Shown here piece after piece: positions 10,754 to 21,322 of a DNA stretch of 64,000 bases (position 1 is its first letter; every line of letters begins with the position of its first letter). The notes beneath the pieces were generated by a model that was not told the DNA's origin, did no database searches, and worked only from the letters and a program-made list of their open reading frames with translations. The translations under genes and the position numbers were made by a program. Source of the stretch: Hemerocallis citrina (taxonomy: Eukaryota > Streptophyta > Magnoliopsida > Asparagales > Asphodelaceae); NCBI GenBank assembly GCA_017893485.1, contig CM030362.1:35595565-35659564 (forward strand), written 5' to 3'.

Positions 10754-10970
10754 GCTTCTTGTTGCTTCCGGAAATAGACTTAGTAGAGAGTTGTTACCAC
10801 ACCATTTATCCTTTCAAAATCGTGTTTTTCCGTTCCCAACTCTACATAAGGTATTTGAGTGTAAAATATCCCCCACTCTCGCCACACCTTTCCACAGATA
10901 CGATGTCCTTCCGTACACACTTCTTCCTCCAAATCTGTATTTCTTTCGTCTCTGATAGCTTCCAAAAGAT

Positions 10971-12599
10971 TTACTCCACCAGTTGTTTCTTCTCCTGCTC
11001 ATTACTCCACCACTTGCTCATCAGCGCTTGATTCATGTCCCTCAGATCGATTATTCCTAATCCCCCAAATTCTTTTCTCTTACAAACCCTTCCCCAATTC
11101 ACCAAATGGAATCCCATGTTGTTTTCGTCCGCACCCTTCCATAGGACACTTCTTCTACATTTGTCGATCCTATTGGTAACCCACTTCGGGAACTCGTAAA
11201 TCGACATTAAATATAGCGGTAGACTGCTGAGAACAGAGTTGATCAAAGTGATCCTCCCTCCGAGTGTAAGAAAACGTCCTTTCCATCCTGCCGGTTTCCT
11301 TTCGACCTTCTCTATTAACGGTTGCCAATCCTTTTTTCGCAGAGTTCTCGGTCTAATGGGCGTGCCCATTAGATAGTTAGCCGCCACACAACCCAACAAA
11401 CTTTTGATAGTATTTATCGAGATGGATAAATTATCGCTGAGGGGAGTCACACAGCTCTTGATTAGATTCACTTTCAGACCTGCACATACTTGTATACACC
11501 TTAAAGTGATGCTGATTACCAAGATCTCCTCACTCGCCTTCCAGCAAATTATCGTGTCGTCAGCATATTGCAGAATCGATTTTGTGTCCGGGATCCCTTT
11601 TACCCGGACTCTCGCGATAATTCGTCCCTCCCTACCCCTCCTAAACACTTCTGCGATGCCATCAGCCACTAATGCGAAAATTAATGACAGGGGATCACCC
11701 TGACGTAATCCTCGCCTACATCTAATTTCCTTCCCTGGCTTCCCGTTAACTTGTACTAACGATTTCCCACCTCTCACACATTTCATGATCCAAGATCTCC
11801 AGTTGTTTCCAAATCCTTTCAGCTGGAGTACCTCCTCCATGCAAGCCCATTCTACCGAGTCATATGCCTTTTCGAAGTCCAGTTTCAGTAGGAATCCGTC
11901 AGCATTCTCTTTGTTTCCTCTATATACTAACTTGTGCATCGAGCCAATGTTGTCCATAATATCTCTCCCTTTGATGAACCCACTCTGTGATTCACCCACG
12001 ACATCATTAAGATGTAGAGCTAGCCTTGATGCCAAAACCTTGGTAATAATCTTAAACGATCCGTTAAGGAGGCTGATAGGTCTGAAATCTTCGCTCCTCC
12101 TGGCTTCCTTCCTTTTGGGAATGAGAATTACGTTAGCGTAATTCAACCTGTCGATGTCTGCGACCTCGGAGTGAAAATCTTGTAATATCTCCATGAGGTC
12201 ACTTTTGATGATATTCTAGAATATTCTATAAAAGAAGATAGGGAAACCGTTGGGTCCCGGGGATTTGTCCTGCCCTAGGTCCTTGATTTCCTGTAGCACT
12301 TCTTCCCCTACGAACGGACCTTCTATCCCCTCGCTTCCGTCTATTCTGGTTCCATCCCAAAACTCAGGCTGTAGGCTGCATCTCTGTCGATTGTTGTGTT
12401 TCACCAAATCTTTGAACTTGTCGTCTAGGTGTCTTCTGATCTCTCCCTCATCTTCGGTCCACCTATTTCCCACCTCAATTCCCGTGATGTGATTCTGCCT
12501 CCTCTTACCGTTGGCGACTTTGTGGAAGAACTTTGTATTTGCATTCCCTTCCTTTAACCATTGGATCCTGGACCGTTGTCTCCAATATTGTTCCTCCAT
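10971..12599 (-). pseudogene. LINE A reverse transcriptase
   Basis: Frames 12599-12216 and 12194-10971 together carry the RT palm and fingers. Visible motifs are NYANVILIPK, DFRPISLLNG, QSGFIKGRDI, LLKLDFEKAYDS (first catalytic Asp), RGLRQGDPLS, and LQYADDTI with the YADD pair at 11556-11567. The catalytic residues are present, but a break near 12200 separates the two frames and the flanking frames are broken too. The enzyme would nick target DNA with the ORF2 endonuclease and copy its RNA in place. Confidence 0.9.
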
Positions 12600-12608
12600 T
12601 TCTGCGTA

Positions 12609-13578
12609 CTAATGTAGTTGTAATCTGCTATTAGCCAGCTCGTCCACTTCTGCTCCCAATAAAGCCCTTCCCTCCTCTTCCTCTTCTAGTTCCCGTACTC
12701 TCTCGATCTGTCTTTTGATCTGGCCAAACTCTTGCCTAGCCCAATCCTTCAGCCTTTTGCGCAATCTCCTAGTTTTCGTGATCCACTTCCCAATTGCATC
12801 GGTTGTCGCTGTGTCCGCATTCCAGGAGTCCTCAATGATCTTCCGAATGCTGTCATGCAAAATCCACGCTCTCAAAGCGGAATGGAGGTGGCGTGGTTCT
12901 TTGTCCTTCACCGCAATGTAGTGCTAACAGGACATGGTCTGAAGTAAATCTAGTGATCAATTTCACGGAAGGTAGAAAGAAATTCTCTTCCCATTCCGAT
13001 GAAACAAAAATCCTATCAAGCTTTGCTAGGATCGGGTTCCACTGCATGTTCGTCAATGTGAATCTTCTATCAGTTGGATTGAGCTCCAGGAGTTCTAAAT
13101 TGTCAATGGTGCTATTGAAAACATTTCTGTCACTACCACTTGCTCCCCTTCCTCTATGCTCGTGCTGAAATCTAGTAATATTGAAATCTCCTCCTATCAC
13201 CCATGGACCCACCCATCGTTCTCTAATCGCTCTTAATTCCTCCCAAAGAACTCCACGCCTTCTCGAGTCATAGGGTCCATAGACAGTAGTTACCACTTGA
13301 ACCCAATTATCGCTCCGTCATCTAAGTGTAACTGAGACCGTGAACGTACCAATAGTCTCGGCAATAATTTCAAACATGGCTGAGTCTATACCGATAGCAA
13401 TTCCTCCAGAAAATCCTATAGCCGATTTGTACCTCCACTGAAATCCTCTAAGAGAGCTAATCCTATCAAAATCTTCCTCCTTCGGGTTCTCTATTCTGGT
13501 TTCTTGCAACGCGCAGATTGAAGGTCTACACTTAGCAACGGTTTCGTTAATTAACCTAATCTTGGATCCCTGCCTCAT
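12609..13578 (-). pseudogene. LINE A ORF2 endonuclease and linker
   Basis: APE-type endonuclease motifs appear in order: ICALQETRIE (metal-binding Glu), TTVYGPYDSRRR, VIGGDFNITR and FTSDHVLLALHCG. They are spread over frames 13578-13318 and 13296-12853, separated by a stop at 13318, and the linker to RT continues in 12911-12609. The endonuclease would make the first-strand nick for target-primed reverse transcription. Frameshifts make it non-functional. Confidence 0.88.
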
Positions 13579-13599
13579 ACCCCTAACGTTCTAGAAGAT

Positions 13600-14090
13600 G
13601 TATAACATAAGAAACAATTTTATTTCCCTCATACAGGTAGCTGAGAATTTCAAAACTTAAGTTTGAACATAACCATCTTCTCAGGAATCGTTACCAAATC
13701 AATTGTAATGACAACATTAAGGTAATAATAAAATAATTAGAAGATAAGTTATAAATAAATTAAACTAAACGCTACTTCTTCCTTTTTTTTTCTTTAAAAT
13801 TTTTACTTCTCAGCATCCTTCTTAGATTTGTGCTAATAACCGTACCCTTAAATTGATTTAGCCATTAGCTTCTTTTATTTGGTGGTTTAAGGACTACATA
13901 GATTAAGTCATTTTAATTGGGGACTAAACTACAAATGCTATAATTTGGGGAACTAAAGTGAAAATATATGTTAATTAAGTGAATAAATTATTAGAAACTA
14001 TATTAAGTCATGCTAATGAGGACAAAAATGCAAATGCTATGATTTGATGGTCAAAATCATAAATATTTATTAATTAAGAGACTAAATTGT

Positions 14091-14146
<56 letters not shown>

Positions 14147-14200
14147 ACATAGGATTATTTTTGTCCGAACTCATCTATCATCTATTCTAGTTTGGCCCCT
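13600..14200. repeat. AT-rich insert between LINE A ORF1 and ORF2
   Basis: LINE B has only about 180 bp between its ORF1 and ORF2, whereas here about 600 bp separate them. The insert contains two diverged copies of a roughly 105-bp unit, each starting TTAAGTCAT and containing AAATGCTAT (about 13902 and 14005), and a (TA)n run at about 14096-14142. No termini or target duplication could be fixed. Confidence 0.6.
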
Positions 14201-14207
14201 ACTCCTG

Positions 14208-15248
14208 TTAGAGCCCTACCCCGTCAACTTTTCCTCTAAGCGAGTTTACCGTGTGGAGCTGCTCAGCCTCATTGGAACCCGTGGCTAGACCGAGTAGACC
14301 AGCGTAATAAAGAAGAATATCATTAGAAATATAATTCAGTATGGAGATATAACAACTAGACGTACCTCCACATGCTGAGACTGGCTCTTTTTCCTTAGCT
14401 GCCACTCTAATCAGGTCTTCCTCACTTGGTCCTTGTTCGCCCCATTTATCTAGTTGCCTCTTACTCTTTCTCGAATATTCAAATGTTCTCTTGCTTGCGC
14501 TCTCTCCACCGGCCAATTCCCAATCCTGTTTCTCCCATTTGTTAGTATCGATCTCTGAAACATATGAATCCTCACCCACTCTGTCTAATGCTTCAATTCT
14601 CTCCCCTCTACCATCGCTAGACACGAGCTCCTTATCGCGATCGTCCTGATCCTCCTTCCTGATTTCATCCTCGTGTTCCTCTAAATTTTCAGCACCTGCT
14701 ACTACACTGTTCTCATTTTTGTAAAACTCCAAAATGTTCTCGGATTGCTGCAGCTGGGCTTCCATTCCTTTTCCTTGTTTGTTTGTACTTGCATCGATAG
14801 TTGGGCTTTTCTCGTGCAGTTGGTCCACCTCTCGAAGACCCAATATAACCTCTTTCACAGCTTGAATTACTAATCTGTCGAACTCTTCTCTACTCATGTC
14901 ATTAATGAGTCCTTGACCCCTCGGAAGCAGCGTCGTTTCCTTATTTTCCGCGTTCCTCCTTTTGAGAATGCCCACTGCTTTTAAAGTGTTGAAATGATGT
15001 TCTTGTAGTTGTACAGTGCATCCATCGCCATCAAGTGTCTCCCTTTCCTGTTGATGCTGACCTACCAACTGTAGCTGGTAGCTGTCCCTTGTTTTCTTGC
15101 TGCGCACGTCTCCTGGTTCAGCGCTCGGCTCGATGTAAGCTGAGCGCGTCATTTGAATTGGACGCTTTTTATGTTCCCACTTTCGATCCGATGGCTCACA
15201 GTCTTCAGGGGATTTTTTTTGTGATGAAGCGCTCCGACTGTATCCCAA
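14208..15248 (-). pseudogene. LINE A ORF1, C-terminal half
   Basis: The open frame of 346 codons is hydrophilic and highly charged. It has no zinc knuckle and no DUF4283 domain, both of which LINE B carries upstream. Its last third (SRKSKRQLDKWG then QGPSEEDLIR then SACGG) matches the end of LINE B ORF1, which identifies it. The tail after SACGG differs and runs 55 codons further. In L1 elements ORF1 is the RNA-binding partner of ORF2 in the retrotransposition particle. Confidence 0.75.
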
Positions 15249-15350
15249 GTAGATGTTTGTATCAATGATACTGCTTTTTAATACTGTAATCTTCCGTTAA
15301 TCCGATAAGTACCAAGCAAGGGTTGTGTAATTATTTTGTTCATCAAAAAA

Positions 15351-15383
15351 GCTTCTCTCTCTAGAATTTCTAGAGAGAGAAGC
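15351..15383. repeat. 33-bp palindrome at the retroposon 5' end
   Basis: The arm GCTTCTCTCTCTAGAA is followed by a single T and its perfect complement TTCTAGAGAGAGAAGC. It lies 5 bp inside the left boundary of the retroposon and would form a 16-bp hairpin at the start of its RNA. Confidence 0.85.
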
Positions 15384-15432
15384 TCTCCCAAAAAACCACA
15401 AAAAACAAAACCCTAACTTTAGATCTGAGTTT

Positions 15433-15451
15433 GGGGGGGGGGGGGGGGGGG
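15433..15451 (+). repeat. Poly-G tract (19 G)
   Basis: Nineteen consecutive G residues lie in the leader of the plus-strand retroposon. The length could be an assembly estimate. Confidence 0.85.
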
Positions 15452-16584
15452 TTTGGCGGCTAGGGTTTCGTCGCCCCCCTCCCCCCACGCTCCTTATTCC
15501 CCTCTACCTCCGGCGCCGAGTCTCATCGCCTCTCTTTCCTTCTTGTTTCTTCTCCTCAATCCCAACTTTTCTTTTGCTCGCCGGTCTGAGCCTCATCTGC
15601 GAGGCAGAGAGGAGGGGGTGGATGGTCGCGGCCACCACTTGGGGTTGCTCCGGCGTCGGCGTCGAGCGGCGGTAGGTCCCAGTTTGGCGGCGGTCTTGGC
15701 GGGGCCGATGACTGTGCGCAAGGAGGTTGGGGGGATCCATCTCGTGCGAGTGGGTGCGGGCATTGCGTCGGAGTCTTGGCGGGTGCGAGCGGCGATGGGT
15801 CCCAATTTGGCGGCAACGTTTGCGAGGCCGATGACTGTGCGTGAGGAGGTTGGGGGATCCATCCGGTTGGGGGCTGCCGTGGAGACATGTGGGGGAGAAA
15901 GGGGAGAGAGTAAGGGGGAAGGGGAGTTTTGATTTGATTTGGAATGCTGTCGTAAGGGAAATTTTAAATTTCAAATTAAGTTTTAATATTCGAATGGACG
16001 TTGAGGAGTCCCTAACATCCAAAGTGTCCCTAATATCCAAATTACAACTGATTTACAATTAGCAGCGAAATATTTCCTAACTGATGTGGGCGACGGTGGT
16101 TAGACAATTTCAGTGTTTGGGCTATTCTTTAACTTGGTTTGGTCAAAGTGAGGAGTGTCGTTGGCTTCTCTCACGTCAGGGGGGCTTGGAGGGGTCAGGT
16201 GCGATGCCTGCTTTCGTCGCGATTTGGCGGTGAGAGTCAACTAGGGTTAAGCGAAGGAAAGAGAACGAGGACTCAATCTAGACAGGGTGTTATCAGATTG
16301 GCGTTGTGCCTGCAGTTTCTCTCTTAGAGTGCTTAGTGTTGACGTTCGGCTCACTGCTGCGGGCGACGAAGGCGATCGTGCGATAGTTGGAGAGGAAAAA
16401 CGGTGTACAAGCAAAGGACTGAGTGAGAGAGTGAACTCAAATTGGCACGAGGAATTCGTTGTGGCTTGGTCGGCCGATCAATAGGATTAGATTTCGTTGT
16501 TTTTTTTTGTTGGTTGGGATATATGAGTTCCGAAATCCAGTCTGTTAGAATCTGAGCTTCATAAGTCTTATTTTTGGTTGTATG

Positions 16585-17410
16585 TTTTTTTTTTTTTTTG
16601 AAGGAAAAGGTGAAATATGGCCACCCTGTTTCATTAATAAGAACTTAACGAAACAAACCCACAGTACTGGGCCAGATTACAAACTACAGATAGAAAATAA
16701 AATATACATGAAGCAACATGATCCGTACAAGCAACAAATCCCTCCAACAACCCTGGTGGGTGGGCCGACAAACAAGCTCGATCCAGCAAAATTGAATGTA
16801 CGTCAGTTTCGCTTCGTACACTGCCTCCACGGCACATGCACACCCACCTGAAATAAGTCTGGCAGGATGTTATCACCCGTCGAGTTCTGCCTTCTCCCCG
16901 CTGGAGGGACCCCATATTTGGGCCCAAGCCCCGCATGCAGAGTTTTGACAACCGCCAAACTCTGTCTACACCTCCTATCCTCCTACAATCTTGCAACAAG
17001 CACTCCCTCACCAAAAACCGTAATCAATGAGAGAGCCGTGAAGAGAATACCTCCACCTCTCTCACGCCCTTGCTATCTCCAGTGATTTTTCACAAATACA
17101 GGCCAACACCAACATAGAGTAGTGAGGAGCAACACCTTCACTCACCCACTCTCTCACTCTTTCTCTCTCTCAATCAAAAAACCAATACAAGTCCCAGCTG
17201 ATTGAAGTATCACCTTCTCCTCTCGCCACAACGGGCAATGGCGTTGGGCGTCAGCTTCCATTATGAGGGCGTAGTGGTGGTGGTGCCCCGTCGATTGTGG
17301 TCATCAGGTGAAGCAGCCCGGATGCAGCCTCCCCCAATCTCCTCCACTCATCTTACAAATGCGCCAACAGGCCCCACAGCCGCCAACAGGTCCAACAGGT
17401 CCCGCAGCCC
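16585..17410 (-). mobile_element. Minus-strand LINE-type retroposon nested in the plus-strand one
   Basis: The left end is a 15-bp T run (16585-16599), which is an A-tail on the minus strand, preceded by GGTTGTATG. After 17410 the host sequence resumes with GGTTTATG. The flanks GGTTGTATGTTTT and GGTTTATGTTTT differ by one base and are a likely target duplication. The interior has a 126-codon minus-strand frame (17014-16634) with no recognised domain. The end, rich in ATTAATGAAACAGGGTGG-like sequence near the A-tail, is typical of plant LINE 3' ends. It is a 5'-truncated copy of about 825 bp. Confidence 0.6.
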
Positions 17411-17496
17411 GGTTTATGTTTTGTTAATTCCTTATTAATAAAACGCGGGGCATTCAACCCACCGTTTATCGATAAAAAAAATTATTTTGTTCATCA

Positions 17497-18325
17497 GTGG
17501 CAACTACTAACTAGGATGCTATTGAACTTTTCTGATTCGAACATCCATAAGCTTCAGTAACTTACTACCTGTGTTTTATTTAGCAATGGTATTAGTACGG
17601 CACTCTCAACAGTATCTGAGGCCGTTTTTTGTATCAGTAGCCTGTACAACTACCAGGCAACTTTTCCATTTAAAATCTTTTCTTGGTTAGGATTTTCTGA
17701 GAACCTTCTCAGTTAGAATATAAATACTTGTGCAATTAAGCGAACTTGCACATTAATGCTCTTACTGTATAGAGAGAAAAAATATATGGCATTTACCAGA
17801 GCTGAACAGATAAGGATACATGCTTTCTGTTTAATTTCAATAGAAATATTGAATTAAACCCTAACCGTTTATCAATTAAGAACTATAATGCCTATATTGG
17901 GAAGCCAAAACACCAAAATCCCCAAACCCCTTGTAATTGATTTAAAATTTACAAGTATTGATTGGACTCATAAGCACCCCATTGTGTTAGATAGGGTAGG
18001 TTACCCATTTTGTATCGGTATCAACCACTACTTAAACCATTATTGAGACTATTCATTCGAGAGGGTATTACATTTTAGATGAGTAGATGTATAGGATGAA
18101 TGCGGGCGGAGGGGCACGGTGGCGTTTAGGAATCTGACTAAAATTCTCTAATACGAAGAAGTTATGAGCAACAGAGAACTCAAACCATGCATTGGAGAAA
18201 AACTAACAATGCAAAAGGAATGAATATCCAACTTCAAGAGAGAGCTGCAGAACTATTTAGGTAGAACAATAGATCAAGCCAAGGATAGAAAAAAATTACA
18301 AATTACATATTGTATACTAGATTAC
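17497..18325. other. Intergenic DNA, no gene recognised
   Basis: AT-rich DNA with no open frame of note and no repeat ends that I can pair. Confidence 0.5.
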
Positions 18326-18954
18326 TAGTGATGTCAATCATGTTGTGTTGTGCCCCGAAGACCGGTTAAACCATGATTTTCGTGCTTCGGGTTCGTTGTC
18401 GTGCCCACCAAAAAAATTCGGGTTCGTGTTGGGCCGTGCTGCAAACTCCAATACCTCCGTCATGCCCAAACCCAAAGTCCAAAATATCGGATTCAAGTTC
18501 GGTTCGGGCTTTAAAATTTTAATTATTTTTTCAAAGAAAAAAAAAATTAGTTTACTGATATTTTTTGAAACAAATAGAAAAAAAATAAAATACCGAGAAA
18601 GTAAAGGACCATTGTGTAAATATTTCTTTCCCCTCACCTACGGAGTTATTTAGAGATTTAGGGTTTTTTTTGAAATTATTTGCAGAATAGGCTTAGTTTC
18701 AAAAGTATTTGCGATGAAGACCTAGCCTTTCAAAATTATTTGCGATTAAGGGTTAGTTTTTAAAATAAACTTCTATACTTCTTTTTGCATACTATTTCTT
18801 ATAGGATGTGTGACCTTTCTGTAATTTTAAATTTTGTTTTTGCAATTATTTTTATTTTACTTACATAATTGATTTTTTAATTGCTTAAATTGTACTAAAT
18901 AATTTTACTAAAATCTTGAGAAAATTAGGTAAGAGTTTCTTACTATTTTTTAAT

Positions 18955-18967
18955 GGCTCTGATACCA
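18955..18967 (-). promoter_or_regulatory. Pararetrovirus tRNA-iMet primer-binding site
   Basis: The minus strand reads TGGTATCAGAGCC, the standard caulimovirid primer site and conventional start of the genome map. It lies downstream of the promoter and acidic frame, so the integrated copy is opened just past the primer site. Confidence 0.75.
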
Positions 18968-19067
18968 CTTTGGTGGGTACGTGAATTCTCTTAACTTGTA
19001 GGTGTGAGTAGCGCGTTATCTCATAGAGACCTGAAAATCAAAAGGAAGAGAGTATCAAAAACTTTAA

Positions 19068-19627
19068 AAATCTAAAGAGTTGAAATAAAGATCAAAGTTT
19101 GGTGAAAAATAATATTCGTCGAAATAATGGATATTGTCAATTTTGAAAAAGTAATCAGGAATGATGGGAATATCGTCGTCATCGTCGTCAAGTTCTCTCA
19201 TATATTCTGATTCTGTCTCATATCCTTCACTATTATTATCATATGGGAGTTCTTCGAGTTCTTCTGTATGTCTATTTTCTCCTCCATTCTATTCATGTTC
19301 TTCTAGAAATTGTCTGTATGCAGTCATAGGACTCCAAACGTAACTACTAAATATACCATTTTCATAAAATAACAAAGATCTTTCGTGATAAGTTAGGTCG
19401 TCAATTATTTCAACATTTATATTACTAGTTTCTCCAGAAATTATTTGGTTTATTGTTATAATTATTACTTGTTGAATGCTAAAAAAGAATAATTTGAATT
19501 CGTAGCAATCATCTATGCTTATTTGTCTATGAGGATAATAAACATAAAAAACTAGCATTCTATCACTTCCTTGGTAATTAACCATTAATTCAAAAATTGG
19601 TGAGGCAATACCAAAATTATTATCCAT
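19068..19627 (-). pseudogene. Acidic pararetroviral frame between promoter and primer site
   Basis: A frame of about 186 codons starts at ATG 19627 and is interrupted by one in-frame TAG at 19289-19291. The first part is hydrophobic to mixed. The last third is strongly acidic, with runs of Glu and a run of six Asp near 19185. No family is recognised. It lies in the long leader between the inferred transcription start and the primer-binding site, where known caulimovirids usually have only tiny frames. Its function is unknown. Confidence 0.5.
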
Positions 19628-20056
19628 TAGTTCTTTTGAACAATAAGCAAGTATGAAATAAAGAGCAGAGAGAGATTTCTAAGGATACCTAAAAAATCAA
19701 AACAAAATGGCCCATCATGCTTCCGACCTAGTTAAACTTTTAGATCTGTCATGTACCAGTTACTACCAGTGGATAAAATACCCTGGTATGCATCCCGATT
19801 TCTGTGCTCCTTTTACGTTCTTCTCATCTCAAGATTACTATGCCCTCAATAGAGCTTCATCCAAGAGATACGTCTAGAACAACTAGTAGCACTTCGGTAC
19901 AGACAACCACAAAAGTCTAACTATAGAAGGTTGCAAATGAGTCTTTTTGCAAGATCATTCAGGTAGAGCCTTACAAAACTCTCCCCAAGGAAGAGGAATT
20001 TAGTTGTTCATACCTTATTTTCTACAGAAGCTGATAGATGAACTCATAAAAGATAT

Positions 20057-20063
20057 TTTATTT
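20057..20063 (-). terminator. Pararetrovirus polyadenylation signal
   Basis: AATAAAA on the minus strand lies about 95 bases downstream of the TATA box. Caulimovirids place an AATAAA shortly after the transcription start so that the genomic RNA is terminally redundant. Confidence 0.55.
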
Positions 20064-20150
20064 CCTTCAAGCTTGTTACAAACAGACTCTCTAAGATTAT
20101 GAAGAATTTTTTCTCTCCAAATCGTCTGCCCTCCTCTCTTGTTTTGCTTT

Positions 20151-20160
20151 CCCTTTTATA
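20151..20160 (-). promoter_or_regulatory. Pararetrovirus TATA box
   Basis: TATAAAAGGG on the minus strand follows the end of the 280-codon frame and precedes the leader, the position of the 35S-type promoter in this family. An as-1-like motif lies about 75 bp upstream. Confidence 0.65.
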
Positions 20161-20230
20161 GACCAAGGGATTAGCTTACAGCATGTTTTACATACGCCAC
20201 TGCTTACCTCATATGTACAATAATTGGATG

Positions 20231-20253
20231 AATACGTAAGTGCTTACATCAGG
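20231..20253 (-). promoter_or_regulatory. as-1-like activating motif of the viral promoter
   Basis: On the minus strand, CTGATGTAAGC followed by ACTTACGTA resembles the paired TGACG half-sites of the as-1 element in the cauliflower mosaic virus 35S promoter, bound by TGA-type bZIP factors. The half-sites are imperfect. Activity is inferred only from similarity and position. Confidence 0.4.
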
Positions 20254-20362
20254 TTACAATAAATGCTCTGATTACATTTTGGCCTATTCTAGGATAAGAG
20301 ATTCCTCTTGGCCGACATCTTCACATGCTGCACATTTATGTTGGTGCTCCATCTTCATCAGG

Positions 20363-21205
20363 CTATAGTAATGTACAGCTTACAGCTGTTTCTGCTGTCA
20401 TTGTCATTACTCCAGTAGATAGTATCTGGTACCAGCTGTCAAACAGTTCATGTTTATCTTGTGGCTGCTTGATTTTTACTATACTGTACATTATTATCTT
20501 ATCTGGATCTGGACTGTCATAGATCCATATATTGCTATTTCTTTGTTTTATGTCTTTTAATTCACAGTACCTGTTCCTAAAGCCCATTGCTCTTCTTTCT
20601 GGGATTAATTTCTCAAATTCTTCAGCTTTAAATGGTACAATGTTTGATGCTCCATAGATTATTTGAGTGGTCATCCCTATTTTTATAACATGTTCCGCTG
20701 GGGATTCTTCCTCATCATTAAGATACTCGGGGATAGCTGAATACATTCTAACATATATTTTTGAGGCCTTCGTGAGCCCAAAATAACTTTTAGTTGCCTT
20801 GTAAATTTCTCTTGGTAGGTGGATTAGTTCTTCACATTCTCTGGATGGGTAAATGCAATGAATAAGTCCTCTTTCGAACAGTGCCCTAGTTGTTCTCGGA
20901 TTAGCTCCTGGTAGGATGATGGCCTTTTTTATGTGCTGCTGAGATATGGTTCTGATGAATTGGTTTACCTCAGTTACTTGACATAGCTTTTGAATATATT
21001 GTAAAAATAATATTTTCTTTGATACTTTGGTAGGAGCTTTCTCAGTAAGAAGTGTCTCCTTGTATGTGGTTTTATTTGAAGATGTAATTGCTTCTTTTTT
21101 TACTGACTGAGAAGGCTCACCTATCTCACTCATTTTTTCGTCCGCCATATTTTCTGTGGTTACATGCTGGCTTATATGCTGATAGAACAGACTCTGAGTC
21201 CACAT
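20363..21205 (-). CDS. Pararetroviral ORF, possible transactivator/inclusion protein
   Basis: An intact frame of 280 codons starts with ATG at 21205, downstream of the RNase H frame and before the promoter. This is where cavemo- and caulimoviruses encode the translational transactivator/inclusion-body protein. The first 70 residues are polar and rich in Lys, Glu and Thr. A folded-looking part follows, with KIYVRMYSAIPEYLND near residue 150. I do not see a diagnostic transactivator motif, so the assignment rests mainly on position. It is the only sizeable frame of the provirus without an internal stop. Confidence 0.5.
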   Translation of the reverse strand: MWTQSLFYQHISQHVTTENMADEKMSEIGEPSQSVKKEAITSSNKTTYKETLLTEKAPTKVSKKILFLQYIQKLCQVTEVNQFIRTISQQHIKKAIILPGANPRTTRALFERGLIHCIYPSRECEELIHLPREIYKATKSYFGLTKASKIYVRMYSAIPEYLNDEEESPAEHVIKIGMTTQIIYGASNIVPFKAEEFEKLIPERRAMGFRNRYCELKDIKQRNSNIWIYDSPDPDKIIMYSIVKIKQPQDKHELFDSWYQILSTGVMTMTAETAVSCTLL

Positions 21206-21240
21206 ATTTGTAATTGTAACTGGTTAAATGCTCCTTTTAA

Positions 21241-21303
21241 TTACTCCACTGTCTCCTTTAGGTAGACTATATCTTGTTCTATTTGCTGAACTCTGGTTTT
21301 CAT
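21241..21303 (-). pseudogene. Short coiled-coil frame between pol and ORF 21205-20363
   Basis: An ATG at 21303, 20 bases after the pol stop, opens a 20-codon frame rich in heptad-spaced Val, Ile and Leu (VQQIEQDIVYLKETVE). It ends in TAA, but the same frame continues as a coiled-coil-like stretch (KGAFNQLQLQI) for about another 15 codons, into the start of the next gene. It could be a small virion-associated protein broken by one stop, or a former N-terminus of the next frame. Confidence 0.35.
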
Positions 21304-21322
21304 TCTGCAACAAGTGAAATAG

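Larger units (their letters stand above)
9816..15260 (-). mobile_element. L1-type LINE A, 5'-truncated, decayed
   Basis: A minus-strand non-LTR retrotransposon. Its 3' end is a 23-bp poly-A tail seen as T at 9816-9838. In element order it holds the end of ORF1 (15248-14208), an AT-rich insert, then ORF2 with endonuclease (13578-12853), reverse transcriptase (about 12600-10971) and a C-terminal zf-RVT region (10753-10190). ORF1 lacks the zinc-knuckle half, and its end matches that of LINE B (KSKRQLDKWG followed by QGPSEEDLIR in both), so both belong to one family. Several stops and frameshifts show it is inactive. No target duplication was identified. Confidence 0.9.
15346..17479 (+). mobile_element. 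Plus-strand poly-A retroposon with 17-bp target duplication
   Basis: AATTATTTTGTTCATCA occurs at 15329-15345 and again at 17480-17496 and flanks this segment exactly. The right end is CGTTTATCGATAAAAAAA, an A-tail, so the element points to the right. The left end begins with a palindrome, then a GC-rich leader with AAACCCTAACTTTAG, a 19-G tract and GGCTAGGGTTTCG. No RT is present. After removing the nested insertion (about 16585-17410) about 1.3 kb remains, so it is a non-autonomous or internally deleted LINE-type element. The long plus-strand frame at 15453-15932 is low-complexity and contains a tandem duplication with a period of about 120 bp (15678 and 15798), so I do not call it a gene. 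Confidence 0.75.

Noticed and set aside
15453..15932. GC-rich 159-codon plus-strand frame and overlapping minus-strand frames of up to 178 codons
   Set aside because: The segment is a G/C-rich retroposon leader with an internal tandem duplication. Several overlapping long frames on both strands are expected from the composition, and none has a domain.
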